Assembly: GCA_029260215.1 (NCBI GenBank)
Contig: JAJDDQ010000036.1
Coordinates: 1-54,843 of the forward strand
Direction of reading: 5' to 3'
DNA length: 54,843 bases
Source: Phycisphaerae bacterium
GTDB taxonomy: Bacteria; Planctomycetota; Phycisphaerae; UBA1845
The notes beneath the pieces were generated by a model. That model was given only the letters and a program-made list of their open reading frames with translations, did no database searches and had not been told where the DNA came from. A program made the position numbers and the translations under genes. Positions 34,663-42,426 of the stretch are shown in pieces. Position 1 is the first letter of the stretch. Every line of letters starts with the position of its first letter.

Positions 34663-36108
34663 ATGGAACGCATTCGGAACTTCATCAACAACGAGTTTGT
34701 CGAGCCGGTCGGCCAATCGTACCTCGACAATGTCGATCCCGCCGTGGGTCATGTGTATTCGCAGGTGCCGGACAGTGACACCGAAGATGTCAACCGGGCG
34801 GTTTCGGCTGCCTCGGCTGCGTTTGCGTCATGGTCGCACACACCAGCCGACGAGCGCTGCCGCATTATGCTCAAGTTGGCCGACCTCCTGGAAAACGATA
34901 TCGAGCGATTCGCCCGGGCGGAGTGTGTGGACAACGGCAAGCCGCTGTCGCTGGCCCGATCGCTGGACATCCCCCGCGCGGTCAAGAATGTGCGTTTTTT
35001 TGCGAGTTCGGTTCTGCACTTCCACGGCGAATCGCACGCGACCGACGACGTGGCCATCAACTACACGCTTCGCCAGCCGCGTGGTGTCGCGGGGATCATC
35101 TCCCCGTGGAATCTGCCGCTGTACCTGTTCACCTGGAAGATCGCGCCTGCCCTCGCGACGGGCAACACAGTGGTGGCCAAGCCGTCCGAAGTGACGCCCA
35201 TGACGGCCTACATGTTCGCGGAGTTATGTCAAAAAGCCGGCCTGCCGCCGGGCGTGCTGAACATCGTTCACGGTCAGGGACCAAAGGCGGGTGCCGCCCT
35301 CGTCGCACACCCGGATGTGCCGACGATTTCCTTTACCGGCAGCACGCGTGCGGGCGGTGAGATCGCCTCGGCCACGGCGCCGATGTTCAAGAAACTCGCT
35401 CTGGAGATGGGCGGCAAGAATGCGAACATTGTCTTTGCCGACGCCGATTTGGCTGCCGCTGTTGATGGCAGTGTGCGGGCAGCCTTCGCCAATCAGGGGC
35501 AGGTGTGTCTTTGCGGTTCGCGCCTGTTCGTTGAGCGTAGCGTTTGCGACAAGTTCACCGAGGCATTCGTAGCCAAGGCCCGCGAGCAAACGGTCGGCGA
35601 CCCGCTCGAAGCGGACACGAAGCAGGGGGCTGTCGTTTCAAAGCAGCATTTGGAGAAAATTCGCTACCATGTCGATCTCGCACGGGAGGAGGGCGGCACG
35701 ATTCTCTGCGGTGGAGAGGCCGTCGCCAACGTCAGCGAGCGATGCAAGGACGGGTTTTTCTTCGCCCCGACCGTGATCGCCGGGCTGGACATGAATTGTC
35801 GTACGAACAACGAGGAAATCTTCGGAGCCGTCGTTTCGATCATCCCCTTCGACGATGAGGAACAGGTCATCGCGCAGGCCAACCAGACAAACTACGGCCT
35901 GTCTGCCAGCGTGTGGACCGGCAGCGTTTCGCGCGCTCATCGATTGGCCGAGCGGCTTCAATGCGGCACGGTGTGGATCAATTGCTGGCTTCTGCGCGAT
36001 TTGCGCGTTCCCTTCGGCGGCATGAAATCCAGTGGTGTGGGCAGAGAGGGCGGTGAGGAAACCCTGCGCTTCTACACCGAGCCGAAGAATGTGTGTGTCA
36101 AACTTTGA
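34663..36108 (+). CDS. Aldehyde dehydrogenase, 2-amino/hydroxymuconate-semialdehyde type
   Basis: A 481-residue NAD-dependent aldehyde dehydrogenase. ATG 34663 is used because the upstream extension of the frame lies wholly inside the SDR gene. Catalytic Cys282 lies in NQGQVCLCGSRLF and Glu248 in LALEMGGKN; FTGSTRAGG is the cofactor loop. The subfamily markers SPWNLPLYLFTWKIAPAL and, at the C-terminus, NCWLLRDLRVPFGGMKSSGV point to 2-aminomuconic or 2-hydroxymuconic semialdehyde dehydrogenases. These oxidise the ring-cleavage product to the muconate acid. A RidA-type deaminase downstream favours the aminomuconate reaction of tryptophan/kynurenine breakdown. Confidence 0.9.
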   Translation: MERIRNFINNEFVEPVGQSYLDNVDPAVGHVYSQVPDSDTEDVNRAVSAASAAFASWSHTPADERCRIMLKLADLLENDIERFARAECVDNGKPLSLARSLDIPRAVKNVRFFASSVLHFHGESHATDDVAINYTLRQPRGVAGIISPWNLPLYLFTWKIAPALATGNTVVAKPSEVTPMTAYMFAELCQKAGLPPGVLNIVHGQGPKAGAALVAHPDVPTISFTGSTRAGGEIASATAPMFKKLALEMGGKNANIVFADADLAAAVDGSVRAAFANQGQVCLCGSRLFVERSVCDKFTEAFVAKAREQTVGDPLEADTKQGAVVSKQHLEKIRYHVDLAREEGGTILCGGEAVANVSERCKDGFFFAPTVIAGLDMNCRTNNEEIFGAVVSIIPFDDEEQVIAQANQTNYGLSASVWTGSVSRAHRLAERLQCGTVWINCWLLRDLRVPFGGMKSSGVGREGGEETLRFYTEPKNVCVKL

Positions 36109-36144
36109 CGTGACGATTGAAGCGTAAACCCGACGGGCAACGCG

Positions 36145-36492
36145 ATGGCAACATGGAACCCACGCAGCATTTTCGGGGAAGAGGAAGAGTCGGCCGTGTC
36201 TCCTCGACGCAAGGCGGAGTCGGTGTCGTCACCTCGATGCGAGGAAGGGTTGGCGGTGTGTCCTCGTTGCAAGAAGGAGGTTCCGGCTGCCGAGCTTCGC
36301 AGGATATGGAGTGTTTTTGCCGAACCTGCCGAGATTCTCCTGTCCGTGGTAGGCTCTGACGAAATCGACGGTGAGTTGGCTCGTTCTTATTGTCCGACTT
36401 GTCGCAGCGTGTTGAATACCGCGTGTTTCCTGGTGGCTGCGTTGGGAGGGGGCGCGATTGTCCTAGCGATTGCGGGATGGTATTGGGGTTGA
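36145..36492 (+). CDS. Small zinc-ribbon protein with C-terminal membrane anchor
   Basis: A 115-residue protein. Residues ~15-46 are three tandem imperfect 10-residue repeats centred on SPRRKA, SPRCEE and CPRCKK. Only the third has both cysteines. A second Cys pair, CPTC, follows near 83-86, completing a zinc-ribbon-like CxxC...CxxC. The last ~25 residues are a membrane helix (FLVAALGGGAIVLAIAGWYW). It lies between the dehydrogenase (36 nt) and the RidA gene (7 nt) and is probably co-transcribed. The function is unknown. The protein has no signal peptide, so the ribbon is predicted to be cytoplasmic. Confidence 0.6.
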   Translation: MATWNPRSIFGEEEESAVSPRRKAESVSSPRCEEGLAVCPRCKKEVPAAELRRIWSVFAEPAEILLSVVGSDEIDGELARSYCPTCRSVLNTACFLVAALGGGAIVLAIAGWYWG

Positions 36493-36499
36493 AATTTCC

Positions 36500-36916
36500 A
36501 TGAGCGAACGAATTGACAGTCAAAAGGCACCCGAACCCGTCGGGGCTTATCCGCACGCCCGGCGGGTGGGGAACCTGTTGTTCCTTTCCGGCGTTGGGCC
36601 TCGTGAGCGGGGGACGAAAGTTATTCCCGGCGTGACGCTGAACGAAAGCGGCGAGATCGTCGCCTACGACATTGAGGTTCAGTGTCGTTCCGTTTTCAAA
36701 AACGTGCGCACCATCGTCGAGGAGGCGGGTTCGGGTTGGGATCGGATCGTGGATGTGACCGTTTTTCTCACGAACATGAAGGACGATTTCGCCAAGTATG
36801 ACAGCATTTACGCGGAGTATTTCGCGACCAATCAGCCGGCGCGAACCACGGTGGAAATCACCGCTCTGCCAACGCCCATCGCCATCGAGTTGAAAGTCAT
36901 CGCCACAATCGACTGA
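36500..36916 (+). CDS. RidA-family protein, 2-aminomuconate-deaminase-like
   Basis: A 138-residue Rid (YjgF/YER057c/UK114) protein. The start at 36500 gives MSERIDSQKAPEPVGAYPHA, the typical family beginning; the ATG at 36470 would lie inside the previous gene. Conserved parts are NLLFLSGVGPRE, IVDVTVFLTNMKDDFAKYDS and PARTTVEI. The active-site Arg and Glu segments of Rid proteins (ARTTVEI, IELKVIA) are present. The GAYPHARR start and a long loop after SGVGPRE resemble 2-aminomuconate deaminases rather than generic RidA. With the dehydrogenase upstream, hydrolysis of 2-aminomuconate to 4-oxalocrotonate is the best guess. Confidence 0.82.
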   Translation: MSERIDSQKAPEPVGAYPHARRVGNLLFLSGVGPRERGTKVIPGVTLNESGEIVAYDIEVQCRSVFKNVRTIVEEAGSGWDRIVDVTVFLTNMKDDFAKYDSIYAEYFATNQPARTTVEITALPTPIAIELKVIATID

Positions 36917-36938
36917 CGCGCGGATCGGCAGCGCGCGT
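36916..36938. terminator. GC hairpin between convergent RidA and mutY genes
   Basis: ACGCGCG (36916-36922) and CGCGCGT (36932-36938) form a perfect 7-bp stem with a 9-nt loop. It starts at the last base of the RidA stop codon and ends 13 bp before the mutY stop. Only three T follow on the plus strand, so it is a weak rho-independent terminator at best, but it fills the whole 35-bp gap and could serve both strands. Confidence 0.4.
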
Positions 36939-36951
36939 TTCCGGGGGGGTG

Positions 36952-38073
36952 TCAGCTTTGTGTGTGAGTGAGCTTGTTCGCCAATGCGAATATCTTTCGG
37001 CTGGCGGTCGACAAGGCGCGTTCGTTCAATTCAATGGTTTTGGCCCACGAGTAATCACCATCGAGGCCGACGCCGTTTCGTCGCGACGGTTGGATGACGA
37101 AAGTTTCAAAGTGCATCAGACGGTGTGTCAGCCGATGGGACAGTACGCCCGCGCGTCGCGGTTGCGTCGCCCCGTCAAAACCCAAACAGTCCAGTAATGA
37201 ATTCAAGACCGTTTTCGCACCACTTTCGACCGGGCATGAGCGATTCGGAAACTCCCAAAGCCCACCCCATAACCCTCCGGTGGGGCGTTTGGTGATGAGA
37301 TAGGCTCCGCGAGACTTCACGACGGCCACCACATGATGTGTTTCGGGCACGGTTTTTTTGGCGGTTTTCACGGGCAACGAAGCGGCTACGCCGGCTTGAA
37401 ACCCGACGCATTCCCGGATCAGCGGGCACAGATCGCAGCGTGGGGCGTTCGGTGTACAAATGGCTGAACCCAGGTCCATCCACGCTTGATTGAAGTCCCC
37501 GCATCGCTGCCGAGGTCTCAAATGGTCCGCCGTTGTCCAAAGGCGTTTTTGAGTGTCACGATCAGACACTGGAGAATCAATATAGAACAATCTGCTCAAC
37601 ACGCGGGCCACGTTGCCGTCCACGGCTGCGACGCGCTCGCCGTATGCGATGGATGCGATCGCACCGGCTGTGTACCTGCCGATGCCCGGTATCTCCTGCA
37701 AACAGGTGGACGAACGCGGCATGCCCCCGATGCGCACGACGTACCCTGCGCCTCGATGAAGATTGACTGCCCGACGGTAGTAGCCCAACCCCTGCCACAA
37801 AGTCAGAACATCGTCCAGCGATGCGGCCGCCAAGGTCTCAACCGTGGGGAAGCGTTTCAGGAATCGTTCGTAGTAGGGGATGACCGTATCGACCTGCGTC
37901 TGCTGGAGCATTACTTCCGCGACCCACTGGGCGTAGGCGTCGGTTGAGCGACTTCGCCACGGAAGATCGCGTTTGTGGTCGTCGTACCAGCGCAGGAGCT
38001 TGCGGCGGATCGCGCGGGCCAGGGTTGGGGATAGCTCGAGTGAAACGGCTGACGACCGATGGCTACGGATCAC
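36952..38073 (-). CDS. mutY: A/G-specific adenine DNA glycosylase
   Basis: A 373-residue base-excision repair enzyme that removes adenine mispaired with 8-oxoguanine. GTG 38073 is chosen because it overlaps the stop of a small upstream gene as GTGA and gives a normal MutY length; the frame itself extends to 38220. Motifs are WVAEVMLQQTQV with catalytic Glu53, the helix-hairpin-helix IPGIGRYTAGAIASIAYG, VDGNVARV with Asp152, and the iron-sulfur cluster Cys-x6-Cys-x2-Cys-x5-Cys (CTPNAPRCDLCPLIREC). A C-terminal NUDIX-like 8-oxoG recognition domain is present (GGLWGGLWEFP). The gene is complete. Confidence 0.95.
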   Translation of the reverse strand: MIRSHRSSAVSLELSPTLARAIRRKLLRWYDDHKRDLPWRSRSTDAYAQWVAEVMLQQTQVDTVIPYYERFLKRFPTVETLAAASLDDVLTLWQGLGYYRRAVNLHRGAGYVVRIGGMPRSSTCLQEIPGIGRYTAGAIASIAYGERVAAVDGNVARVLSRLFYIDSPVSDRDTQKRLWTTADHLRPRQRCGDFNQAWMDLGSAICTPNAPRCDLCPLIRECVGFQAGVAASLPVKTAKKTVPETHHVVAVVKSRGAYLITKRPTGGLWGGLWEFPNRSCPVESGAKTVLNSLLDCLGFDGATQPRRAGVLSHRLTHRLMHFETFVIQPSRRNGVGLDGDYSWAKTIELNERALSTASRKIFALANKLTHTQS

Positions 38074-38240
38074 GACTTGACCAGGGGCTGACCACAATGG
38101 GCGCAGTAGCGTGCCATAGGCCTGTTTACTTCGCGGCAGCGCGGGCACTTTGGTGTGGGGCGTTTGGCTGCCGTTATGAAAACGGCGAATGCCACCACAA
38201 GAGCGCCCGCGAAGAAGCAAATATTTCCACTGAAGAACAT
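38070..38240 (-). CDS. 56-aa membrane-anchored zinc-ribbon protein
   Basis: The protein has an N-terminal membrane helix (FFAGALVVAFAVFITAA, residues 9-25), then KRPTPKCPRCREV and YCAHCGQPLVKS. Two CxxC pairs (Cys32/Cys35 and Cys46/Cys49) are spaced as in a zinc ribbon. It lies 20 nt after the flavin-reductase gene and ends in a GTGA overlap with mutY, so it is a true operon member by position. The helix with basic residues after it suggests the ribbon is cytoplasmic. It is too short for many gene callers. The function is unknown; there is no evidence that it takes part in MutY repair. Confidence 0.7.
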   Translation of the reverse strand: MFFSGNICFFAGALVVAFAVFITAAKRPTPKCPRCREVNRPMARYCAHCGQPLVKS

Positions 38241-38260
38241 CACGATTTAATCCCGCGATT

Positions 38261-38896
38261 TCAAGGTGCGGATGGTTTCGGCAACTCGAATCGATCAGTC
38301 ATGCGCGAGTACCACTCTCCGCCCATTCGCCCGACGAGGTCGATCTTGTCCACGTCCACCGTATCGTTTTCGAGCAGGAAATCGTCCGCCACGTGAAAGC
38401 AAAGAATCTCGCCGATGCAAATGTTGGCCGACAGCGGACCTTCGCCGACTTTGACGATATCGAGCAGCTTGCATTCCATTTGAACGGGCGATTCAGCCAC
38501 GCGCGGCGGCTTGACGAATCGACTCGGCAGGGCGGTGAATCCGGCGGCCTCGAATTCGTTCACGTCGCGTTCGTAGGCAGCCGACGCCTGATTCATCGCG
38601 TCGCGCATCGCGTACGGTACGACCTGCACGACCATTTCGGGCACTTCGCGGAGATTGACCAGCGTGTCCTTGTCGGTGCCGTCGGCCTTAGTCGCGGGCG
38701 AAAAGACGATCGCGGGCGGACTCGATCCCACGCCGTTGAAGAACGAAAACGGCGCCAGGTTGGGCAGGCCGTCCGCCGAAACCGTCGAGACGAAGGCGAT
38801 GGGTCTGGGCAGAACGCAGCTCAACATCGTATGGAAATTCGCCCGCTTCTCCCGCTCGGAGCAGACGAGGGTTTTGTATTCACTGAATGCTTGCAT
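38261..38896 (-). CDS. Flavin-reductase-like FMN-binding split-barrel protein
   Basis: A 211-residue protein of the flavin reductase/DIM6-NTAB family. The start is ATG 38896; the frame begins with TTG at 38902. Family features are LPRPIAFVSTVSADGLPNLA, PFSFFNGVGSSPPAIVFSPA, DTLVNLREVPEMVVQVV and the late conserved MGGEWYSRMTDRF. Such proteins bind FMN and often act as NAD(P)H:FMN reductases or as uncharacterised oxidoreductases next to hydrolases of aromatic breakdown. It lies 54 nt downstream of the FAH-family gene on the same strand, probably in one operon. Confidence 0.85.
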   Translation of the reverse strand: MQAFSEYKTLVCSEREKRANFHTMLSCVLPRPIAFVSTVSADGLPNLAPFSFFNGVGSSPPAIVFSPATKADGTDKDTLVNLREVPEMVVQVVPYAMRDAMNQASAAYERDVNEFEAAGFTALPSRFVKPPRVAESPVQMECKLLDIVKVGEGPLSANICIGEILCFHVADDFLLENDTVDVDKIDLVGRMGGEWYSRMTDRFELPKPSAP

Positions 38897-38950
38897 GCGC
38901 AATCACCGTGCCAGGATTTCTGTAGTGCGTAAGTTACCCAAGTCGGCCGA

Positions 38951-39844
38951 CTAGATGATCGGCGTGGTCAGCACGCCGAGTCGATCGATTTCCAACTCGA
39001 TCGTGTCACCCGGCTCCAACCAGCCGTCCGTGTTCTCCGCGCCCAATTCGAGAATGCAGCCCGTGCCCACCGTCCCGCTACCGATGAGATCGCCGGGGAA
39101 GAGCGTTACGTCGCGCGAGGCCCGGGCAATCATTTGGGTGAAGTCGTGTGTAAGCCCGTTCATATTTCCGCGTGAGATTTCCTTGCCGTTTTTGCGCGCG
39201 ACCATGTTCAGATCGTACTTTCCGGGGCCGATCTTCACGTCCGCCAACTCATCGGGCGTCACGACGTAGGGGCCGATGGCTGAGGCGAAGTCCTTGCCCT
39301 TTGCAGGCCCCAGCATGCACTTCATTTCGTGACGCTGAAGGTCGCGTGCGGAGAGGTCATTCAACACGAGATATCCGAAGATGGCTGCTTCCGCTTCGGC
39401 GCCGGACACGTCGATTACCTGCTTGCCGATTACGCAGCCGACCTCAAGTTCGAGGTCCATTTCCTTGGTGTCCTTAGGCTTGGCGACCGGTTCCATGTGG
39501 CCTCTAAGCGACGAGGGGTTGGAAAAGTAGAAAATCGCAAGCTCGTACCATTCCGGGAGCATTTCCTGCCCACGCTTTTGGCGGCACGTTTTGACGTGCT
39601 GCTCAAAGGCGTAGAAATCGCGAAACGTCCGTGGGTCAGGAACCGGCGGCAGCCACCGCGTTACCTTGTCGATCGGCAGGCCTGTGGCCGCTTTTTCACC
39701 GAGGGCCATCAGCCCATCCACGCCGCTCTGGTCCAGCGCCTGACGCAGGCTGGGTGGGGCATCCACCGGATAAAGCGTGTTATCCTTGGCTACACACAGT
39801 TTTGCGCTTGGATCGTTCTCAAATTCAACAAGACAGAATTTCAC
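38951..39844 (-). CDS. Fumarylacetoacetate-hydrolase-family protein
   Basis: A 297-residue protein. GTG 39844 is a secure start: a perfect AGGAGG lies 6 nt upstream, while the longer frame from 39895 runs through that site. The FAH fold is shown by RDFYAFEQHVK, the metal-site segment DLELEVGCVIG (Glu-x-Glu), LNDLSARDLQRHEM, GPAKGKDFASAIGPYVVT and GDLIGSGTVGTGC. Members cleave or decarboxylate 1,3-diketo-type acids (fumarylacetoacetate, 4-oxalocrotonate, acylpyruvates). With an aminomuconate-type dehydrogenase and deaminase next door, a role on 4-oxalocrotonate or a later product is plausible but not proven. Confidence 0.88.
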   Translation of the reverse strand: MKFCLVEFENDPSAKLCVAKDNTLYPVDAPPSLRQALDQSGVDGLMALGEKAATGLPIDKVTRWLPPVPDPRTFRDFYAFEQHVKTCRQKRGQEMLPEWYELAIFYFSNPSSLRGHMEPVAKPKDTKEMDLELEVGCVIGKQVIDVSGAEAEAAIFGYLVLNDLSARDLQRHEMKCMLGPAKGKDFASAIGPYVVTPDELADVKIGPGKYDLNMVARKNGKEISRGNMNGLTHDFTQMIARASRDVTLFPGDLIGSGTVGTGCILELGAENTDGWLEPGDTIELEIDRLGVLTTPII

Positions 39845-40047
39845 GGATCGCCTCCTTCTGGGGTGTACATCCATCATTTCGTCCGTTCCCGGCACGATGT
39901 GGCTGTATATTATCGCGCGTTCCGACTTGTGGCCACGCCTTGTCGAAAGACGCCTGGATATTCAGCTTGAAGGCGGCCAAGGCTGTCGGTACTCTGGGGC
40001 TTGTGTTTGCCGCGTAAGTCGGTCGGCGACAAGATACTACGGAAGTT

Positions 40048-40668
40048 ATGGCAACCGGGAAACAACAAAGTCGTGGGGAGGACGCTCGCAGCGCTCGGCG
40101 CGAGCGCATCGCTCGTCGCAAGGGGCGAGGAGCAGGCGTCGGGGGCAAGCCCGTTCGCAAGCGCCCCGTCATGCGCGCGATTCTCATGTTCTCGGCCGTC
40201 ATGGGCGGATACTACACGTTCGATTACTTCTACCTGCAAGACTCGGGTATGCTTGACTGGTATCTCTCGGGTATTGCGAGCGTCACGTCCGGTATCATCC
40301 AGATGTTTGGCGAAGAAGCGCAAAATATCGGAACCACAATTCGATCGCCCGGCTTCTCGGTGCGCATCGTGCGGGGCTGCGATGCTCTGGACCCGACGGC
40401 GGCTTTCGTTGCTGCGGTGTTGGCCTCTCCCGTCGGTTGGTCGTTGAAACTCTACGGCACGATCGTTGGCAGCGTGGCGCTGCTGAGTATCAACCTGTTC
40501 CGCATTGTCAGCCTGTTCTTTATCGGCACGCATTTTCGCGAAGTTTTCGACATGATGCATTACGAAATATGGCAGGCGGTGTTCATCGTGCTCGCGATCG
40601 TATTCTGGGCGATCTGGGTGCAGTGGGCCTCGCGACGCAGATCGCGGGCGATTCATGCGACGGCCTAA
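40048..40668 (+). CDS. xrtH: Exosortase, XrtH-like (IPTxxxWG-CTERM-specific)
   Basis: A 206-residue polytopic membrane cysteine protease/transpeptidase of the exosortase/archaeosortase family, smaller than EpsH-type exosortases. A 40-residue basic N-terminus precedes several membrane helices. The family's three catalytic residues are visible: Cys111 (RGCDALDPTAAFVAAVL), Arg152 (INLFRIVSLF) and His171 (MMHYEIWQAVF). The next gene encodes the membrane protein that accompanies XrtH, and two proteins at 42427-47377 carry IPTxxxWG-type signals. The enzyme should cut these signals at the membrane and release or attach the proteins. Confidence 0.9.
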   Translation: MATGKQQSRGEDARSARRERIARRKGRGAGVGGKPVRKRPVMRAILMFSAVMGGYYTFDYFYLQDSGMLDWYLSGIASVTSGIIQMFGEEAQNIGTTIRSPGFSVRIVRGCDALDPTAAFVAAVLASPVGWSLKLYGTIVGSVALLSINLFRIVSLFFIGTHFREVFDMMHYEIWQAVFIVLAIVFWAIWVQWASRRRSRAIHATA

Positions 40669-41281
40669 GCTCGCAACAGAATTTCTTCTCCGTTTTCTTG
40701 TCGTGTTCGTCACGGTGCTTATTCCGTGGCATGGCTTGTATGGCGCGTTTGGCGGTTACTTTCGGGCGTGCGGAAATACGTTTTTCGGTTCCCTGTTCGA
40801 CGACGCGGTGGTCGAATTCAACGAGATCGAAAACGGTGTGGACGGGCGCGACATCGAGCTGTGGCTTGAAAACACGCGCACGCCCTTCGCCGCCGATACG
40901 CAAGGCAGTTCGCGTTGGCTGGGCTACTTGCCTACGGCGTTCTCGTTGTCGCTGATTCTTGCCACCCCGCTGCCGTGGCGACGCTTGGGTTTGGCTTTGC
41001 TCATTTGGTTGCCGCTTATTCATATTTACGTTGGTTTTCGTACTCTTGTTTTGCTTTGGACCGTGTTCAGCGTGGAAGGCCCGTTGGCACTGTTCTCGCC
41101 GAGTCCGGCTGTCTCCAGGGTGCTGGAGTTTCTGAACTGGATGCTGGTGGTGTCTTTCGCAGGAAGTTTCGTGCTTCCGGTATTCATCTGGTTTGCCTGC
41201 TGCTTCAGGCGTTCCAACCTGACGTTGCTGGGTAAACGCATCGGTGTCGATTTCAATTCAGCCGTTCCAGCCGAAGCGTAG
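40655..41281 (+). CDS. Exosortase-H-associated membrane protein
   Basis: A 208-residue protein with about four membrane helices (FVVFVTVLIPWHGLYGAF; GYLPTAFSLSLILATPLPW; LALLIWLPLIHIYVGFRTLV; VVSFAGSFVLPVFIWFACC). Between helices 1 and 2 lies an ~70-residue extracytoplasmic loop. The start overlaps xrtH by 14 nt, so the two are translationally coupled. It corresponds in size, topology and position to the membrane protein that accompanies XrtH in other genomes. Its biochemical role is unknown. Confidence 0.78.
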   Translation: MRRPKLATEFLLRFLVVFVTVLIPWHGLYGAFGGYFRACGNTFFGSLFDDAVVEFNEIENGVDGRDIELWLENTRTPFAADTQGSSRWLGYLPTAFSLSLILATPLPWRRLGLALLIWLPLIHIYVGFRTLVLLWTVFSVEGPLALFSPSPAVSRVLEFLNWMLVVSFAGSFVLPVFIWFACCFRRSNLTLLGKRIGVDFNSAVPAEA

Positions 41282-41329
41282 GGCGAGAGGGCGACAGCTT
41301 GGGCGGCGGTGGCTCCGGATTCGCGAAGG

Positions 41330-42262
41330 TTATGGGGCGTGCTGTTCGCTGAACACTTCTTCGAGCGTCCGTGCCAACCTGACGCCGGCCTGCTTGAGCC
41401 GTAGCTCGATGACACGGTTAGCATACTCGCGATAAGTACGTGTTTCCGTTGGGGAAAGAATTTCCTCGTTCGCGATGGTCCGATTCTCGGACGGGTGCTT
41501 GTAGGCGTAACCGGCTGCTTGGCGGGAAGAGGCGGTGGCCCATGCGGCGGGATCCATTGTGGCGAGCCATTCGACGCGGTCGGCATCTGAGATGCTCGCG
41601 TAGAGGTGGGTGGTGTATTGCTGCCAATCTCCAAAACCAAGTTCTTCCATGCGGCGTTCGATTAGGCCATAGTCCCACATGGCGTGCAGGTTGCCCTTCT
41701 GTGTTCGATCTCCCGAGTTGGTAAAGGTGACGTCGATGTCGTTACCACCCCTGTCTGCTCTGAGGCCTGCGTGCAGGGGCTGGTGGACATCGCCGACGAA
41801 ATGCGCCATGAACTTGAGCGACAGCAGCCTTTTCTTATCGGATGCGTCGGCGTCCGCCAGGACTTTGCGGTAGAACGCAACGGCTTCGACCACGCAATCC
41901 CGGTTCGGACAGGGGAGATTTTCCGGGCAGTTGTTTTTTGGTCTGCAATCTCGTTCTCGTGAGAACGATTCCGCTCCCTCGGGCAGGTTTACATAATGCA
42001 AGGTGCGTGCCCAACGGTACGTCGAGCGGTCGGGATGCGTTGATTTCTTGATGTCGTCGGCCCAGACGGTGGACTCGGACAGGCTGTGGTATTTGTCGTT
42101 CGCGTCGGTGCGGAGCAGGCGGAGCAGGTTGCGTCGCGCCGCTGGTTTCATCTCTTGATAGGCGATCTCGCCGACGATGCGGTGTCCGTCGTATCCCCAA
42201 CCCAGGGCTTCCGTGGAAAACGCCAAGAGCGCGAGAATCGCCAAGTGTCTGCATGTCGTCAT
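41330..42262 (-). CDS. Secreted S1/P1-type nuclease
   Basis: A 310-residue exported zinc-dependent nuclease. After the signal peptide the chain begins WGYDGHRIVGEIA; in S1/P1 enzymes the mature N-terminal Trp itself binds zinc, so cleavage is expected after Gly21. Other metal-site segments are TVWADDIK, LHYVN, KFMAHFVGDVHQPLHAG and GNLHAMWD, the usual three-zinc cluster of phospholipase C/P1 nucleases. It would degrade single-stranded DNA or RNA outside the cell. It converges on the xrtH pair with 48 bp between and carries no C-terminal sorting signal. Confidence 0.92.
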   Translation of the reverse strand: MTTCRHLAILALLAFSTEALGWGYDGHRIVGEIAYQEMKPAARRNLLRLLRTDANDKYHSLSESTVWADDIKKSTHPDRSTYRWARTLHYVNLPEGAESFSRERDCRPKNNCPENLPCPNRDCVVEAVAFYRKVLADADASDKKRLLSLKFMAHFVGDVHQPLHAGLRADRGGNDIDVTFTNSGDRTQKGNLHAMWDYGLIERRMEELGFGDWQQYTTHLYASISDADRVEWLATMDPAAWATASSRQAAGYAYKHPSENRTIANEEILSPTETRTYREYANRVIELRLKQAGVRLARTLEEVFSEQHAP

Positions 42263-42426
42263 TTTGTTTTTCCTCTCTGGTGGAACGGGCGATCACGACT
42301 ACATGGAAATCAGCAGTTCGTGGTGTCCCCAGTGGGGCGATACCTCTTCTCTTAACCTTCAGCGAGGATTGAATCAAGGATCGATTGTCTGGAAATCGTC
42401 TGACACGCTGGTGATACGGAGAAACG

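Noticed and set aside
41330-42262. S1/P1 nuclease as a third exosortase substrate
   Set aside because: Its C-terminus (ARTLEEVFSEQHAP) has no motif, helix or basic cluster.
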